Shown: positions 50,403 through 59,349 of the stretch, one piece after another
Numbering within the stretch: the first letter of the stretch is position 1
How the letters are laid out: each line of letters begins with the position of its first letter
Assembly (NCBI GenBank): GCA_963999645.1
Contig: CAXEUY010000003.1
Coordinates: 62,001 to 126,000, forward strand
Origin: MedAcidi-G1 sp002294285
GTDB lineage: Bacteria; Actinomycetota; Acidimicrobiia; Acidimicrobiales; MedAcidi-G1
Direction of reading: 5' to 3'
DNA: 64,000 nucleotides
Position numbers and translations under genes: made by a program
Notes under the pieces: generated by a model
What the model saw: only the letters and a program-made list of their open reading frames with translations
Databases searched by the model: none
Told to the model about the DNA's origin: nothing

Positions 50403-53111
50403 TCAGTTGTGAGAAATAGCGTCAAGAACATTGAGTCTTGAAGCTCTAAATGCTGGGAGAATTGAAGCCAAAATTCCAAACAAACCTGAGATGAGCATGT
50501 AGCGCAATAGTGATCCAAAAGGTATCGAGAGGATGCTGACGAAACTGTCTGGTATTGCTGCTGTTGCGGCAATACCAAAGAACACTCCTATGGACACACC
50601 GAGAAGGCCTCCGAATAAAGCGATTATGACAGCTTCCCAGCGAACCATTCTTCTCATCTGGCGTCTTGTCATACCTACTGCCCTCAACAGGCCAAGCTCG
50701 CGAGTTTGTTCATAAACGGACAGTGCCAAGGTGTTGGTTATGCCTAACACGGCTATCAGCAATGAGAGAGCAAGAAAGGTGGTAATTACACTCAATACCT
50801 GGTCCAATTGTTGTTCGATCCCTTCGCGGTATTCAGCCCTGTCATCGACAGAGAGTTGCGGATACTCCTGTGTGTAGGTCTCAACGGAAGCCCTTGCTAG
50901 TTCTGGGTCAGCATCAGGGTTGAATAGAATACTTAGGAAGCTGTCTTGAGTTTGAGGGAAATAACGATCGAAAGTTTCTATATCGATAACCCAGTTGCCC
51001 AACATGGCATCATTTTCGAAAATTGCCGCGACTGTTAGAGATTCTTCATTGCCTCCTGGGAAGGTCACATAGATGGGGTCTCCTACTTTCAAACCTTTTT
51101 CCGTGGCAGGGTCTTCATGGATAAGAATTGTTCCTGCAGTCGTTGGTGCAGCAGGGTTTTCGGGTGACCCCTGACTTATCTCCAGATTCATATGAGACTC
51201 CATTAGGGCAAAATCAGTACTTGAAACGTCTTTCAAATCACCGTCCACACCTAAGGCATCAAAAGTCCACCTGTATGAGACAACAGAATCAATTAGATCC
51301 GGTCTAGCATCGCTTAACTCTCTTAGCTCATCTCCCAAGTCGCTTGAAAATCCTTGAAAATCGCCACCAAACCCATCTACTGAAACAACTAGATCCATAG
51401 AAGTACTGTCTTCTATCAAGTCAATAAAAGTTGCTTTCAATGAACTACTGACTACTGCAGCCAAACTTACGAGTGCTAACCCGATTGTAAGAGCGGCAGC
51501 TGTTGCAGCTGTACGCCTTGGCCTACGCGCAGCATTTTCTCTGGCAAGTCGTCCTGGGATTTTGAATAAACGCTGTATAGGTCTTCCGAAAAAATTTGCC
51601 ACCGGTTTAGTAGCTATGGGGCTAAGCATGTAGACGCCACCAAAGCTAGATATAGCACCGGTACCTAGGAGCCATAGAATTCCTCCTGTATCCAAATCTA
51701 GAATCATCCCTAAAATCAATTCAGCGATACCGATCAAAGTAATGGCACCACCGAACAAGAGCCTTCTTCTAAGACTCGTCGGAGTGAAACTGATTTCTTC
51801 ACGCATGGCGGCAATTGGGGCGATAGAGCGTGTACGGCGTGCGGGGAGTATCGAAGACAGCACTGTTGCGCCAATACTTACACAAGCTGCCACAATAATT
51901 GTCCTGGGCTTCATCGGTAATACACCCGGCAGAGCTCCAAAGCCTACGGATTCGAGCAATTCTCGTAAGCCGAGGGCGAGCAGGTACCCAACACCTAAAC
52001 CTACTCCCGTCGCAATTACGCCGATTATTACAGCTTCTAAAATAACTGAACGGAAAACTTGACGTGTGGTAGCTCCAAGTGCGCGTAGAAGTGCTAGTTC
52101 ACGTACGCGCTGACCAAGAACAATTGAAAACGTATTGTTTATTATGAAGGCGCTGACAATTACCGCAATAATCGCAAAAGCTAATAAAACACCCGATAGA
52201 ACATTCAGAAAAGAGTTGAAGTCATCTCGTTGCTCTTCAATCAGAGTGTCTTTGTCTACAACTTCGAGTTGAATGTTCCCAAGAAAATCCAAAGCAGCTT
52301 TTTGCTCTTCAGGCAGTGCCGACATAGCTGCCAGAAAATCTTCTGCGAATAAGTCCAAGCGGTTTTGAATGCTGGCAGCGACCTTTCCATGATCAGATCC
52401 AGGCGAGACAGCTACGTTCAGGTAGTCATACGTTCCCTCATAGTCCAGAAAAATATGGGAGGTACGTTCTTCGAAAGCAGCAAGAGTTGCTCCAAAGTTT
52501 TTATTCTCTGTAGGTGATCGCCAGTTCGCAATCCCCGTGAGAGTAAAAAGACGGTTTCCTATTGGACCGCTTACTTTGTATACCTCACCGATTTCAAAAT
52601 CAAAATCTTCAGCAGTTTTTTTGTCGACAATGAATTCACCCACAACCGAAGAATCGCCAATATCCCCAGTCCATTCAGGAGGTCTGCCCTCGTAGATAAA
52701 AAACTCTTGCAACGGACCGGAATCCGTGAAGTAGTTCATTCCAAATTGGGGAGCACCGCGAGTTGAAGTTGCTTTAGGGTTGCCTTCATCGTCAGTGACT
52801 ATCGGAATCACGTTCCAAGCCATAATCTGACCGCTCACAGCTTCCACTCCTGGGATGTCGTCTGTGACTACTTCTAACAATTCTTCTGGTACAGGTAGTC
52901 GATTGAACCTCTCTCCGTCCTGCACGGAAGCACGAACATTGAAATCAACATCTCCGATTATGTCGACTGAAAGTTCATCAAAAGAACTGCGAAGTTTGTC
53001 TGTGAGTACAAACGATGTGGACATAAAAGCCACACCTAGGACAACGGCGAAAGTAGTCAGCGCATAACGGAGTTTCCTGCCGCGAATATTCCGAAGAGTG
53101 AGCCCAAACAT
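50403..53111 (-). CDS. ABC transporter permease, MacB/FtsX type with two FtsX modules
   Basis: This 902-aa membrane protein begins MFGLTLRNIRGRKLRYALTT with a signal-anchor helix, a large extracytoplasmic MacB-like domain (about residues 50-275), a first FtsX module of three or four helices (including AFAIIAVIVSAFIINNTFS and the LREISLLRALGAT-like RELALLRALGATTRQVF), a central helix pair, a second extracytoplasmic domain (about residues 560-760), and a second FtsX module (ALSVYEQTRELGLLRAVGMT). This double architecture is typical of gram-positive exporters or envelope-stress mechanotransmitters. It starts 3 bases after its ATPase gene. The substrate is unknown. Confidence 0.9.
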   Translation of the reverse strand: MFGLTLRNIRGRKLRYALTTFAVVLGVAFMSTSFVLTDKLRSSFDELSVDIIGDVDFNVRASVQDGERFNRLPVPEELLEVVTDDIPGVEAVSGQIMAWNVIPIVTDDEGNPKATSTRGAPQFGMNYFTDSGPLQEFFIYEGRPPEWTGDIGDSSVVGEFIVDKKTAEDFDFEIGEVYKVSGPIGNRLFTLTGIANWRSPTENKNFGATLAAFEERTSHIFLDYEGTYDYLNVAVSPGSDHGKVAASIQNRLDLFAEDFLAAMSALPEEQKAALDFLGNIQLEVVDKDTLIEEQRDDFNSFLNVLSGVLLAFAIIAVIVSAFIINNTFSIVLGQRVRELALLRALGATTRQVFRSVILEAVIIGVIATGVGLGVGYLLALGLRELLESVGFGALPGVLPMKPRTIIVAACVSIGATVLSSILPARRTRSIAPIAAMREEISFTPTSLRRRLLFGGAITLIGIAELILGMILDLDTGGILWLLGTGAISSFGGVYMLSPIATKPVANFFGRPIQRLFKIPGRLARENAARRPRRTAATAAALTIGLALVSLAAVVSSSLKATFIDLIEDSTSMDLVVSVDGFGGDFQGFSSDLGDELRELSDARPDLIDSVVSYRWTFDALGVDGDLKDVSSTDFALMESHMNLEISQGSPENPAAPTTAGTILIHEDPATEKGLKVGDPIYVTFPGGNEESLTVAAIFENDAMLGNWVIDIETFDRYFPQTQDSFLSILFNPDADPELARASVETYTQEYPQLSVDDRAEYREGIEQQLDQVLSVITTFLALSLLIAVLGITNTLALSVYEQTRELGLLRAVGMTRRQMRRMVRWEAVIIALFGGLLGVSIGVFFGIAATAAIPDSFVSILSIPFGSLLRYMLISGLFGILASILPAFRASRLNVLDAISHN

Positions 53112-53114
53112 GAA

Positions 53115-53855
53115 TCAGTTGGAGAAGTTCTTTATGTTGTCCAGAATTTGATCAGCAGTCGGGTCTACCATCTCATCGACAATTTTTCCATCACCTAAAA
53201 AAAGTACTCGGTGGGCTCGTGCAGCTGCCTGTGCGTCGTGGGTGACCATGACCATCGTTTGATCAAGTTCTTCAACAGCGTGTCTGAGAAAATCTAGTAC
53301 TTCGTCACCGGTTTTAGAATCAAGGTTTCCCGTTGGTTCATCGGCAAAAACTATCTCAGGTTTTGAAACAAGTGCTCTTGCGACAGCCACTCGTTGTTGC
53401 TGCCCGCCGGACAGTTCATCTGGTCGGTGTTTCAAACGGTCTGCGATACCTACCGCCTGTAGAACCTGATCCATCCATTCATTATCAGGTTTTGTTCCAG
53501 CAAGATCTAAAGGAAGGGTCGTGTTTTCCTTAGCAGTCAAAGTAGGCAAAAGATTAAATGCTTGAAAAACAAAACCGACCTTGTTTCTCCTCAGAAGAGT
53601 TAGGTCTTTGTCAGAAAGGCTTCCAAGTTCTGTTTCTCCGATATGAACCGTTCCTGAAGTGAGGTTGTCAAGACCGGCTGAACAATGCATGAGAGTTGAT
53701 TTGCCGGATCCCGACGGTCCCATAATCGCAGTGAATTTTCCTTTTTCGAATTCGACTGTCACATCGTCGAGAGCGCGTACCTCTGTTTCCCCTGAACCAT
53801 AGATTTTGCTGCCATTAGTGACGCGTGCTGCCGCGTTTGAATTGTTTGTAGACAC
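53115..53855 (-). CDS. ABC transporter ATP-binding protein (MacB/LolD type)
   Basis: This 246-aa ATPase pairs with the FtsX-type permease downstream. Walker A is AIMGPSGSGKSTLMHCSAGL, the Q-loop is VGFVFQAFNLLPTLTA, the signature is LSGGQQQRVAVARALV, Walker B is PEIVFADEPTGNLDS, and the switch His is in MVMVTHD. The pattern (LTLLRRNKVGFVFQAFNLLP) is that of the LolD/MacB subfamily, which couples to mechanotransmitting permeases. Confidence 0.95.
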   Translation of the reverse strand: MSTNNSNAAARVTNGSKIYGSGETEVRALDDVTVEFEKGKFTAIMGPSGSGKSTLMHCSAGLDNLTSGTVHIGETELGSLSDKDLTLLRRNKVGFVFQAFNLLPTLTAKENTTLPLDLAGTKPDNEWMDQVLQAVGIADRLKHRPDELSGGQQQRVAVARALVSKPEIVFADEPTGNLDSKTGDEVLDFLRHAVEELDQTMVMVTHDAQAAARAHRVLFLGDGKIVDEMVDPTADQILDNIKNFSN

Positions 53856-53888
53856 AATAAAAGGATACGTTCTGATTAGGAAAAAAAC

Positions 53889-54404
53889 GTGGGAGGCAGT
53901 GTGTCAGTTGACACTTTAAGAGATTTTTCTGACTATGACCTTGAAGAGGTTCTTGTTTTGAATAATTCAGCTGCACCGGCAGTAAATGAATTGACAGCCT
54001 CAGATTTGGAGTGGTTCGCAGAAGTTTCTCATCTTTTTCTGGTTTCAGAGAGGGAAGTAGATGAAAAAACTCAAATCACAGGATTTCTAATCGGTTTAAC
54101 AGGGACTGGTGTTGACTATGAAAGCGTCAACTACAAATGGTTCACCAGCAGGTACGAAAGTTTCTTGTATGTAGATCGAGTAGTTGTAGATAGTTCCTCC
54201 TGGGGTCAGGGGAACGGTCGTCGTTTCTATGAAGCGCTTGTCAGCTCAGGTTCGAACGAACCTTTCATGTGCGCTGAAGTGAACATAAAACCCAGAAACG
54301 AAAGGTCACTAGCTTTTCATGAAAAATTCGGTTTCGTGCCTGTGGGGGAACAAGACACAGAAGGCGGTTCTAAAAGAGTTCGGATGATGGAATACAGAAT
54401 TTAA
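53889..54404 (+). CDS. GNAT-family N-acetyltransferase
   Basis: This 171-aa acetyltransferase has the acetyl-CoA loop in VDRVVVDSSSWGQGNGRRFYEAL (Q-G-N-G, about residues 97-118) and the C-terminal RNERSLAFHEKFGFVPVG. The first half resembles the proteins that start LRDFSDYDLEEVLVLNNSAAP, a subgroup often annotated as GNAT or MarR-associated. The start may be GTG 53889 (AGGA seven bases upstream) or GTG 53901 (GGGAGG four bases upstream). It is divergent from the ABC ATPase gene, and its stop overlaps the convergent zinc-ribbon gene. Confidence 0.85.
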   Translation: MGGSVSVDTLRDFSDYDLEEVLVLNNSAAPAVNELTASDLEWFAEVSHLFLVSEREVDEKTQITGFLIGLTGTGVDYESVNYKWFTSRYESFLYVDRVVVDSSSWGQGNGRRFYEALVSSGSNEPFMCAEVNIKPRNERSLAFHEKFGFVPVGEQDTEGGSKRVRMMEYRI

Positions 54405-54580
54405 TTCTGTTCGTCTTTTACCAGTGTCATTCCTAAAGGTTTCTTGCCGGGAGAACCACAGTGCCAACACGGTTCAAGAGGTCTGCCTCGCCAGGTGACC
54501 TCACATTGTTGGCAGACAAGAGTAACCCTGTCGATCCAACTATCCCCGCCTTCATCACCCTCTATGGGTAGCAACGCCAT
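54401..54580 (-). CDS. Small zinc-ribbon protein (59 aa)
   Basis: A 59-codon minus-strand frame from the ATG at 54580 to the TAA at 54401 encodes two CxxC pairs, CQQC at residues 23-26 and CWHC at 39-42, arranged as a treble-clef or zinc-ribbon. The sequence between them (EVTWRGRPLEP) is hydrophilic. It fills most of the otherwise empty 278 bases between the GNAT and cyclophilin genes and overlaps the GNAT stop by 4 bases. The function is unknown. The coding call rests on the paired cysteine spacing and a plausible codon bias. Confidence 0.72.
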   Translation of the reverse strand: MALLPIEGDEGGDSWIDRVTLVCQQCEVTWRGRPLEPCWHCGSPGKKPLGMTLVKDEQN

Positions 54581-54682
54581 ACGCGCAAATTAACCAATTC
54601 ACGCGCGTAGGGGTGTGATCCTCCCAATAAAGGCTTAACGTCAGGGGTCTAGGACAATAAAAAAAAGTAAAAAAAGGAAGTA

Positions 54683-55246
54683 ATGATGGATGAAAACATC
54701 CCAAATCCAGATGGTTCAAGTGAACGCCGAACCCAGTTTGATGCGCCACCGCCGATGGTTATAGACCCTGAAAAAAATTATGTAGCTGAAATGGTTACAA
54801 CAGCCGGAACGATGAAAATTTCTTTAAATTCAAGCCGAGCTCCAAAGACGGTCAACAATTTCGTTTTTCTGGCACGTTGGCATTATTACGATGGAATAAT
54901 TTTTCACCGTGTAATAAGGGATTTCGTTATTCAAGGTGGAGATCCACAAGGTACAGGTATGGGTGGACCCGGATACCGGTTTGAAGATGAACTACCAAAT
55001 AGCGGCGAATATCAGATCGGATCTTTAGCCATGGCCAATGCAGGTCCTGATACCAATGGAAGCCAGTTTTTCGTTATAACAGGCCCCTCCGGAGTTGGTT
55101 TACCTCCGAGCTATTCACTGTTTGGTCAAGTCATAGACGGATTAGAAGTTGCTGAAAAGATCCAGTCCACACCCACAGGTCCGCAAGACCGACCCGTGGA
55201 AGACGTGGTTATCGAATCTGTGACAATTTCGGAGATCGAAGGTTAA
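54683..55246 (+). CDS. Peptidyl-prolyl cis-trans isomerase (cyclophilin)
   Basis: This 187-aa cyclophilin is cytosolic, with no signal peptide. Catalytic segments are GIIFHRVIRDFVIQGGDPQG (R-x5-Q motif), GTGMGGPGYRFEDELP, LAMANAGPDTNGSQFFVI, and SYSLFGQVIDGLEVAEKI. The usual N-terminal mass of about 20 residues before the fold is acidic and probably disordered. Two ATG codons lie in tandem at the start, preceded by AAAGGAAG. It converges on an MFS gene with a 4-base gap. Confidence 0.93.
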   Translation: MMDENIPNPDGSSERRTQFDAPPPMVIDPEKNYVAEMVTTAGTMKISLNSSRAPKTVNNFVFLARWHYYDGIIFHRVIRDFVIQGGDPQGTGMGGPGYRFEDELPNSGEYQIGSLAMANAGPDTNGSQFFVITGPSGVGLPPSYSLFGQVIDGLEVAEKIQSTPTGPQDRPVEDVVIESVTISEIEG

Positions 55247-55250
55247 ATTC

Positions 55251-56660
55251 TCATTCCGTCGGTTCTTTAATTCTGGCTGCAAGGAATGCCGCTAACAGAG
55301 CGGTTATTCCGGCAGCTAGATGGATTGCCATAAAACGTGAACCACTGGTGCTTGTTCCAAGCATTGCTGTCGCAAGAGTTATACCGACAGTTCCCCCTAC
55401 CATTTGAAGCATGTTCAAAGAGCCTCCTGCGACTCCGAGATCTTGATCCCCGGCGGCTAAAGTTGTGGTATTGGCAATAGTCGCTCGTATATAGCCACTA
55501 CCGGCACCTGCCAGTCCGGCCCCGAGAATGAAAACCACCAACCATTTTTGTTGTGCTCCCACACCGGCGATTAACATCGCTGTAGCGAAAACTAAACAGC
55601 CAGTTATCGAAACACGTCTAGCTCCTCTGTCTAAATCGTGTGTGCCGCCAAGTTTTGCCGCAATAGCGAAAGCCAACGGACGGGGAAGCATGAGAAGGCC
55701 GATAATTGTAGGTCTGAAACCCCAACGGCGTTCCAAAAGAAAAGGGGCGATAATCATCGCTCCCATGTAAGCAGCTTGCAAAATTGCTTGAACGGCTATC
55801 GGTAGCGTGAAATTAGGTTTAGCCATCAATTTCGGAGGCAACAAAGGCATTTTCGTTTTGTTTTCAATATTTCTGAAAGCTATAAGTGCCAATGGCGAAA
55901 TTATTGCTGAAAAAATAACTACTGGATGCTCCCAACCCCATACGATTCCTCTGTTCACCGCCACCAAAAGAGCGCCCACCCCTATGCCGAGAGTAAGAGC
56001 TCCTGGAATGTCGAAACTTACATCAGATTGTTTCTGGGTTTCAGGAAGAGTTTTAGCTCCAATAAAAAGAGCGACTACGACGAGCAAACCTTGAACGACG
56101 AAAAGTGTTCTCCACCCCAACCATTCAATTAAAGGTCCTCCAGTGACCACCCCTAAAGCTGGAGACAATGCAACGACGGCCATCCACAGTCCCAAGGCTT
56201 TCGAACGCTCTTTTCGGCCGTAAACCGAGAGGATAATAGCCATAGCTGATGGTCCCGCTGCAGCAGTTGCTGCTTGAGTTAGTGTCCTCATGAAAATCAG
56301 AGAACCGACATTCCATGACAGTGCAGTCAGTAGAGCTAAAACACCACCGAGTAAAAAACTTGCGAGATAAGTTCGCCTATGTCCGTGCAAGTCTCCTAAT
56401 TTGCCTGCAATTGGAGTTATGACAGCAAAAGCCAACAAAGGGGCAGCTAGAACCCAAGTTACTGAGTCGTCAGTAGTCCCTAAATCCTGTGCAACTCGTG
56501 GAAGGGAAGCTGAAAGAACAGTTACGGGGTAACTACTGGTTGCTGTTCCAAAAAGAGCTGAAAAGAGGACGATTTTCGGGTAGTCGGATCTTTCAGAGAG
56601 CTCTTCGCGGTTCGAACTCCAAAATTTTAGTTTTGAAAGGGGTTTTTCTTCATTCTCCAT
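55251..56660 (-). CDS. MFS transporter, DHA2/EmrB-QacA type
   Basis: This 469-aa major facilitator has motif A as GKLGDLHGHRRTYLASF between helices 2 and 3, motif C-like segments (VVALSPALGVVTGGPLIEWLGW) in helix 5, and about 14 hydrophobic helices in total. It matches drug:H+ antiporters of the DHA2 group. The substrate is unknown. The start is the ATG giving MENEEKPLSK, eight bases after the preceding stop; a TTG six codons earlier overlaps that stop. It lies in an operon with the HAD hydrolase gene. Confidence 0.87.
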   Translation of the reverse strand: MENEEKPLSKLKFWSSNREELSERSDYPKIVLFSALFGTATSSYPVTVLSASLPRVAQDLGTTDDSVTWVLAAPLLAFAVITPIAGKLGDLHGHRRTYLASFLLGGVLALLTALSWNVGSLIFMRTLTQAATAAAGPSAMAIILSVYGRKERSKALGLWMAVVALSPALGVVTGGPLIEWLGWRTLFVVQGLLVVVALFIGAKTLPETQKQSDVSFDIPGALTLGIGVGALLVAVNRGIVWGWEHPVVIFSAIISPLALIAFRNIENKTKMPLLPPKLMAKPNFTLPIAVQAILQAAYMGAMIIAPFLLERRWGFRPTIIGLLMLPRPLAFAIAAKLGGTHDLDRGARRVSITGCLVFATAMLIAGVGAQQKWLVVFILGAGLAGAGSGYIRATIANTTTLAAGDQDLGVAGGSLNMLQMVGGTVGITLATAMLGTSTSGSRFMAIHLAAGITALLAAFLAARIKEPTE

Positions 56661-56668
56661 AGATGCTA

Positions 56669-57397
56669 TTAATTCCAACCTGACAGAATTTCATGTATTT
56701 CACCCATTTTTTCGACCACGGGAAAATCGACATTCTCCAATTCTTTTGAATCGGGGATTTCAAGTTCCCATGTTGTGTGGTGGGGGACATGAATAGCTTT
56801 GGCACCGATGGATAAAACCGGAAGAATGTCAGAATTTACAGAGTTGCCGATCATAACGAACTTTTCAGGGTCTATCCCGTAGCGTTTCAAAATCATTCTG
56901 TAGGTATCTGCGTCTTTTTCACCTACAACTTCTATATTCCAAAAGAAATCAGAAAGTCCACTCTTTTCAACTTTTGCTCTTTGATGCAGCACGTCACCTT
57001 TTGTAATTAGAAGCAGGTTGTATTGGTCGGACAAACCCATTAGAGCTTCTTCAATACCTGGAATTAATTCAACTGGAGCGTTAATCAACTCATCCCCCCA
57101 TGAGATGATCTGCGATATGTCTTTTGTTTCTATCTCACCTTTTGAAATATCAATCGCGGTGACAACCATAGACCTGATGAAACTTGTAACTCCGTAACCA
57201 TAGGTAGGTATGGATTCTCTTTCATTTTCTAACAGCACGCTATTTGTCTCAGGAGGTTCACTCCAAAAAGACATAAGTTCGAAGAAGTGGTCCTGGATCT
57301 TATAGAACAATGCTTCATTCTCCCAGAGAGTGTCATCAGCGTCGATTCCCAGAATGAAAGAGTCATGAACTTGGTGAAGTTTTTCCTGTTTTGTCAT
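56669..57397 (-). CDS. HAD-family hydrolase
   Basis: This 242-aa phosphohydrolase has all four HAD motifs: I as LGIDADDTLWEN, II as LLITKGD, III with the Lys in AKVEKSG, and IV as VMIGNSVNSD. The helical cap lies between motifs I and II. The substrate is unknown; relatives include small sugar-phosphate and nucleotide phosphatases. It is co-oriented with the MFS gene and divergent from the DUF3499 gene. Confidence 0.88.
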   Translation of the reverse strand: MTKQEKLHQVHDSFILGIDADDTLWENEALFYKIQDHFFELMSFWSEPPETNSVLLENERESIPTYGYGVTSFIRSMVVTAIDISKGEIETKDISQIISWGDELINAPVELIPGIEEALMGLSDQYNLLLITKGDVLHQRAKVEKSGLSDFFWNIEVVGEKDADTYRMILKRYGIDPEKFVMIGNSVNSDILPVLSIGAKAIHVPHHTTWELEIPDSKELENVDFPVVEKMGEIHEILSGWN

Positions 57398-57472
57398 TGA
57401 TTTGAGCCTAGAACGTTAAGAAGTATAAAAGTGTCCCCGACAAAAGCTTCCCGCGGTACTAACTTTAAGTCT

Positions 57473-58054
57473 ATGCGGTACCTATGTATGCGTTCGGCCT
57501 GCTCTGGAAAAGCTGTTTACCTAGTAGAAATGGATGTCAAAGAAACATCTTTCACTATTCGTGATCTCGATGAAGTAGAAGGTCCAGGCCAGGTTGTTCT
57601 TTGCGAAGTTCATATCGGACGTTTGAAAGCTCCCAAAGGGTGGCAGTTGATTGATGAAAGAGACAAAGGGAACTTGGTTCAATTCCCGGAAGATCCAGAA
57701 AATCGTCCAAAACGGCGTAAAAGGGGAGTGTTATCAGGACTCAAGCGGGAAAGTTCTGATGAGGTTGTTAGACCTATAGGAAAGGCGCGTCATCCTTTAG
57801 AAAACGAAGATTCAACTTCGACCAAGACCCCGTCACCTGAAAAAACGCCTCTGCTAGCACGCGCTTTTACAGGTTTAGGCAAACACCCCTCACTGCCTCA
57901 AAGTGAATCTGTAGAAGAAATTGATGGAACGAACCAGCAAGATGTTTTCGATGAAGAAGTTTGGGATCAAAGAGACTCTTCAGAAGTCGAAGAAGAGCGG
58001 CGCGACGGCGACCAGATGGATTTCGATTCCATCGATTTAGAGCCAATTGCTTAG
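57473..58054 (+). CDS. DUF3499-type actinobacterial protein with acidic tail
   Basis: This 193-aa protein starts MRYLCMRSACSGKAVYLVEM, with a Cys pair and a later Cys-His (VLCEVHIGRLKAPKGWQLID) that together resemble the DUF3499 zinc-ribbon-like family conserved in actinobacteria. Residues after about 75 are charged, low in hydrophobics and probably disordered, ending in a strongly acidic stretch. The start is chosen at the family position; a GTG at 57431 would add 14 residues. The function is unknown. Confidence 0.75.
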   Translation: MRYLCMRSACSGKAVYLVEMDVKETSFTIRDLDEVEGPGQVVLCEVHIGRLKAPKGWQLIDERDKGNLVQFPEDPENRPKRRKRGVLSGLKRESSDEVVRPIGKARHPLENEDSTSTKTPSPEKTPLLARAFTGLGKHPSLPQSESVEEIDGTNQQDVFDEEVWDQRDSSEVEEERRDGDQMDFDSIDLEPIA

Positions 58055-58133
58055 GTTTTAGTACCAAAAACCCTTAACCCATTGGTAGGTTTAAGCCGGT
58101 TATTTAATTTTCACTGAACTTATGGGAGGAACA

Positions 58134-59342
58134 GTGGCTGAACTTACCGAAGCTGACGTCAGGGATCTAGCGAGAAAACTTGTTGAAGATGTTCCGCCGG
58201 ACACGGTTGACCAGTTTGAATTTCGAGGCGCACAGTTCGATCGCGGGCTCGCATATGTCCAGTTTCCTGAAGGTCTCGGAGGTCTTGGTCTTAAAAGCCG
58301 CAAATTGCAGACGATAGTTGATGCTGAACTGCGTGGCGCCGGTGTGCCTTACCATGATCTAGCGATCAACCCGATTGGTATCGGTATGGGGGCACCAGTT
58401 GTGCTCACATATGCGTCCGATGAACAAAAAGAAAGGTTGTTGCGTCCCATGTTCACCGGTGAGGAAATCTGGTGTCAGCTTTTCAGCGAACCAGGCGCCG
58501 GGTCTGATGTAGCAGGGTTGTCTTCAAGAGCTGTTCTAGATGGCGACGAGTGGATAGTTAACGGGCAGAAAGTCTGGACGACGCTCGCTCATGTGTCCAA
58601 ATGGGGAATGCTTGTAGCCAGAACTGACCCTGATCAACCCAAGCACAAAGGCATGACTTACTTCCTTCTTGACATGGAATCACCCGGAGTGGAAGTGAGA
58701 CCGTTGCATCAGATCACCGGAGAGGCCGAGTTCAACGAAGTTTTCTTCAACGATGTTCGCATACCTAAAGACAGGGTTTTCGGAGACGTAGGAGCAGGTT
58801 GGAGTGCAGCTGTAACCACATTGATGAACGAACGTGTAGCACTCGGCGGTGGCGTACCCAAAAAAGGAGTCGGTCCGATCCGCGATTTGATGCAAGTCTG
58901 GGAAGATAAGAAAGAAACACTCGACCCGATAAGCAGACCGGTTCTACGTGACAAGGTGAGCAGACTCTGGATGGAAGCTGAAGCTCTGAGACTCACAAAC
59001 TGGAGAGCTAGAGAAGCCAGTAAATCAGGGAACCCGGGTCCAGAAGGTTCAGTTGGAAAACTGATGTCAGCGGAAATGAACCAGCGCATATATGAGACGT
59101 GTGTGGAAATAGCAGGAGCTGAAGGTCTTCTCTACGAAGCAGGATACGACCGTAAACGACCTGAAGGTCTACGAACTGAAGGTGATCTTACGAGGTACTC
59201 ATTCTTGAGGTCTCGTGCCAACACTATTGAAGGTGGCACATCTGAGATTATGAGAAACATCCTCGGGGAAAGAGTTCTAGGTCTCCCTGGCGATGTGAGA
59301 GTCGATAAAGATGTCGCCTGGGCGGACGTTCCTCGGAACTAG
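58134..59342 (+). CDS. Acyl-CoA dehydrogenase family protein
   Basis: This FAD-dependent dehydrogenase has 402 aa. The FAD and substrate segments are EEIWCQLFSEPGAGSDVAGL, WIVNGQKVWTTLAHVSKWGM, TGEAEFNEVFFNDVRIP, and the C-terminal ANTIEGGTSEIMRNILGERV. The start is set at GTG 58134 with a GGGAGGAA site; an ATG four codons earlier contains that site. The chain-length preference is not readable. It stands alone between the DUF3499 gene and the convergent cysS. Confidence 0.9.
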   Translation: MAELTEADVRDLARKLVEDVPPDTVDQFEFRGAQFDRGLAYVQFPEGLGGLGLKSRKLQTIVDAELRGAGVPYHDLAINPIGIGMGAPVVLTYASDEQKERLLRPMFTGEEIWCQLFSEPGAGSDVAGLSSRAVLDGDEWIVNGQKVWTTLAHVSKWGMLVARTDPDQPKHKGMTYFLLDMESPGVEVRPLHQITGEAEFNEVFFNDVRIPKDRVFGDVGAGWSAAVTTLMNERVALGGGVPKKGVGPIRDLMQVWEDKKETLDPISRPVLRDKVSRLWMEAEALRLTNWRAREASKSGNPGPEGSVGKLMSAEMNQRIYETCVEIAGAEGLLYEAGYDRKRPEGLRTEGDLTRYSFLRSRANTIEGGTSEIMRNILGERVLGLPGDVRVDKDVAWADVPRN

Positions 59343-59349
59343 AAAACAG

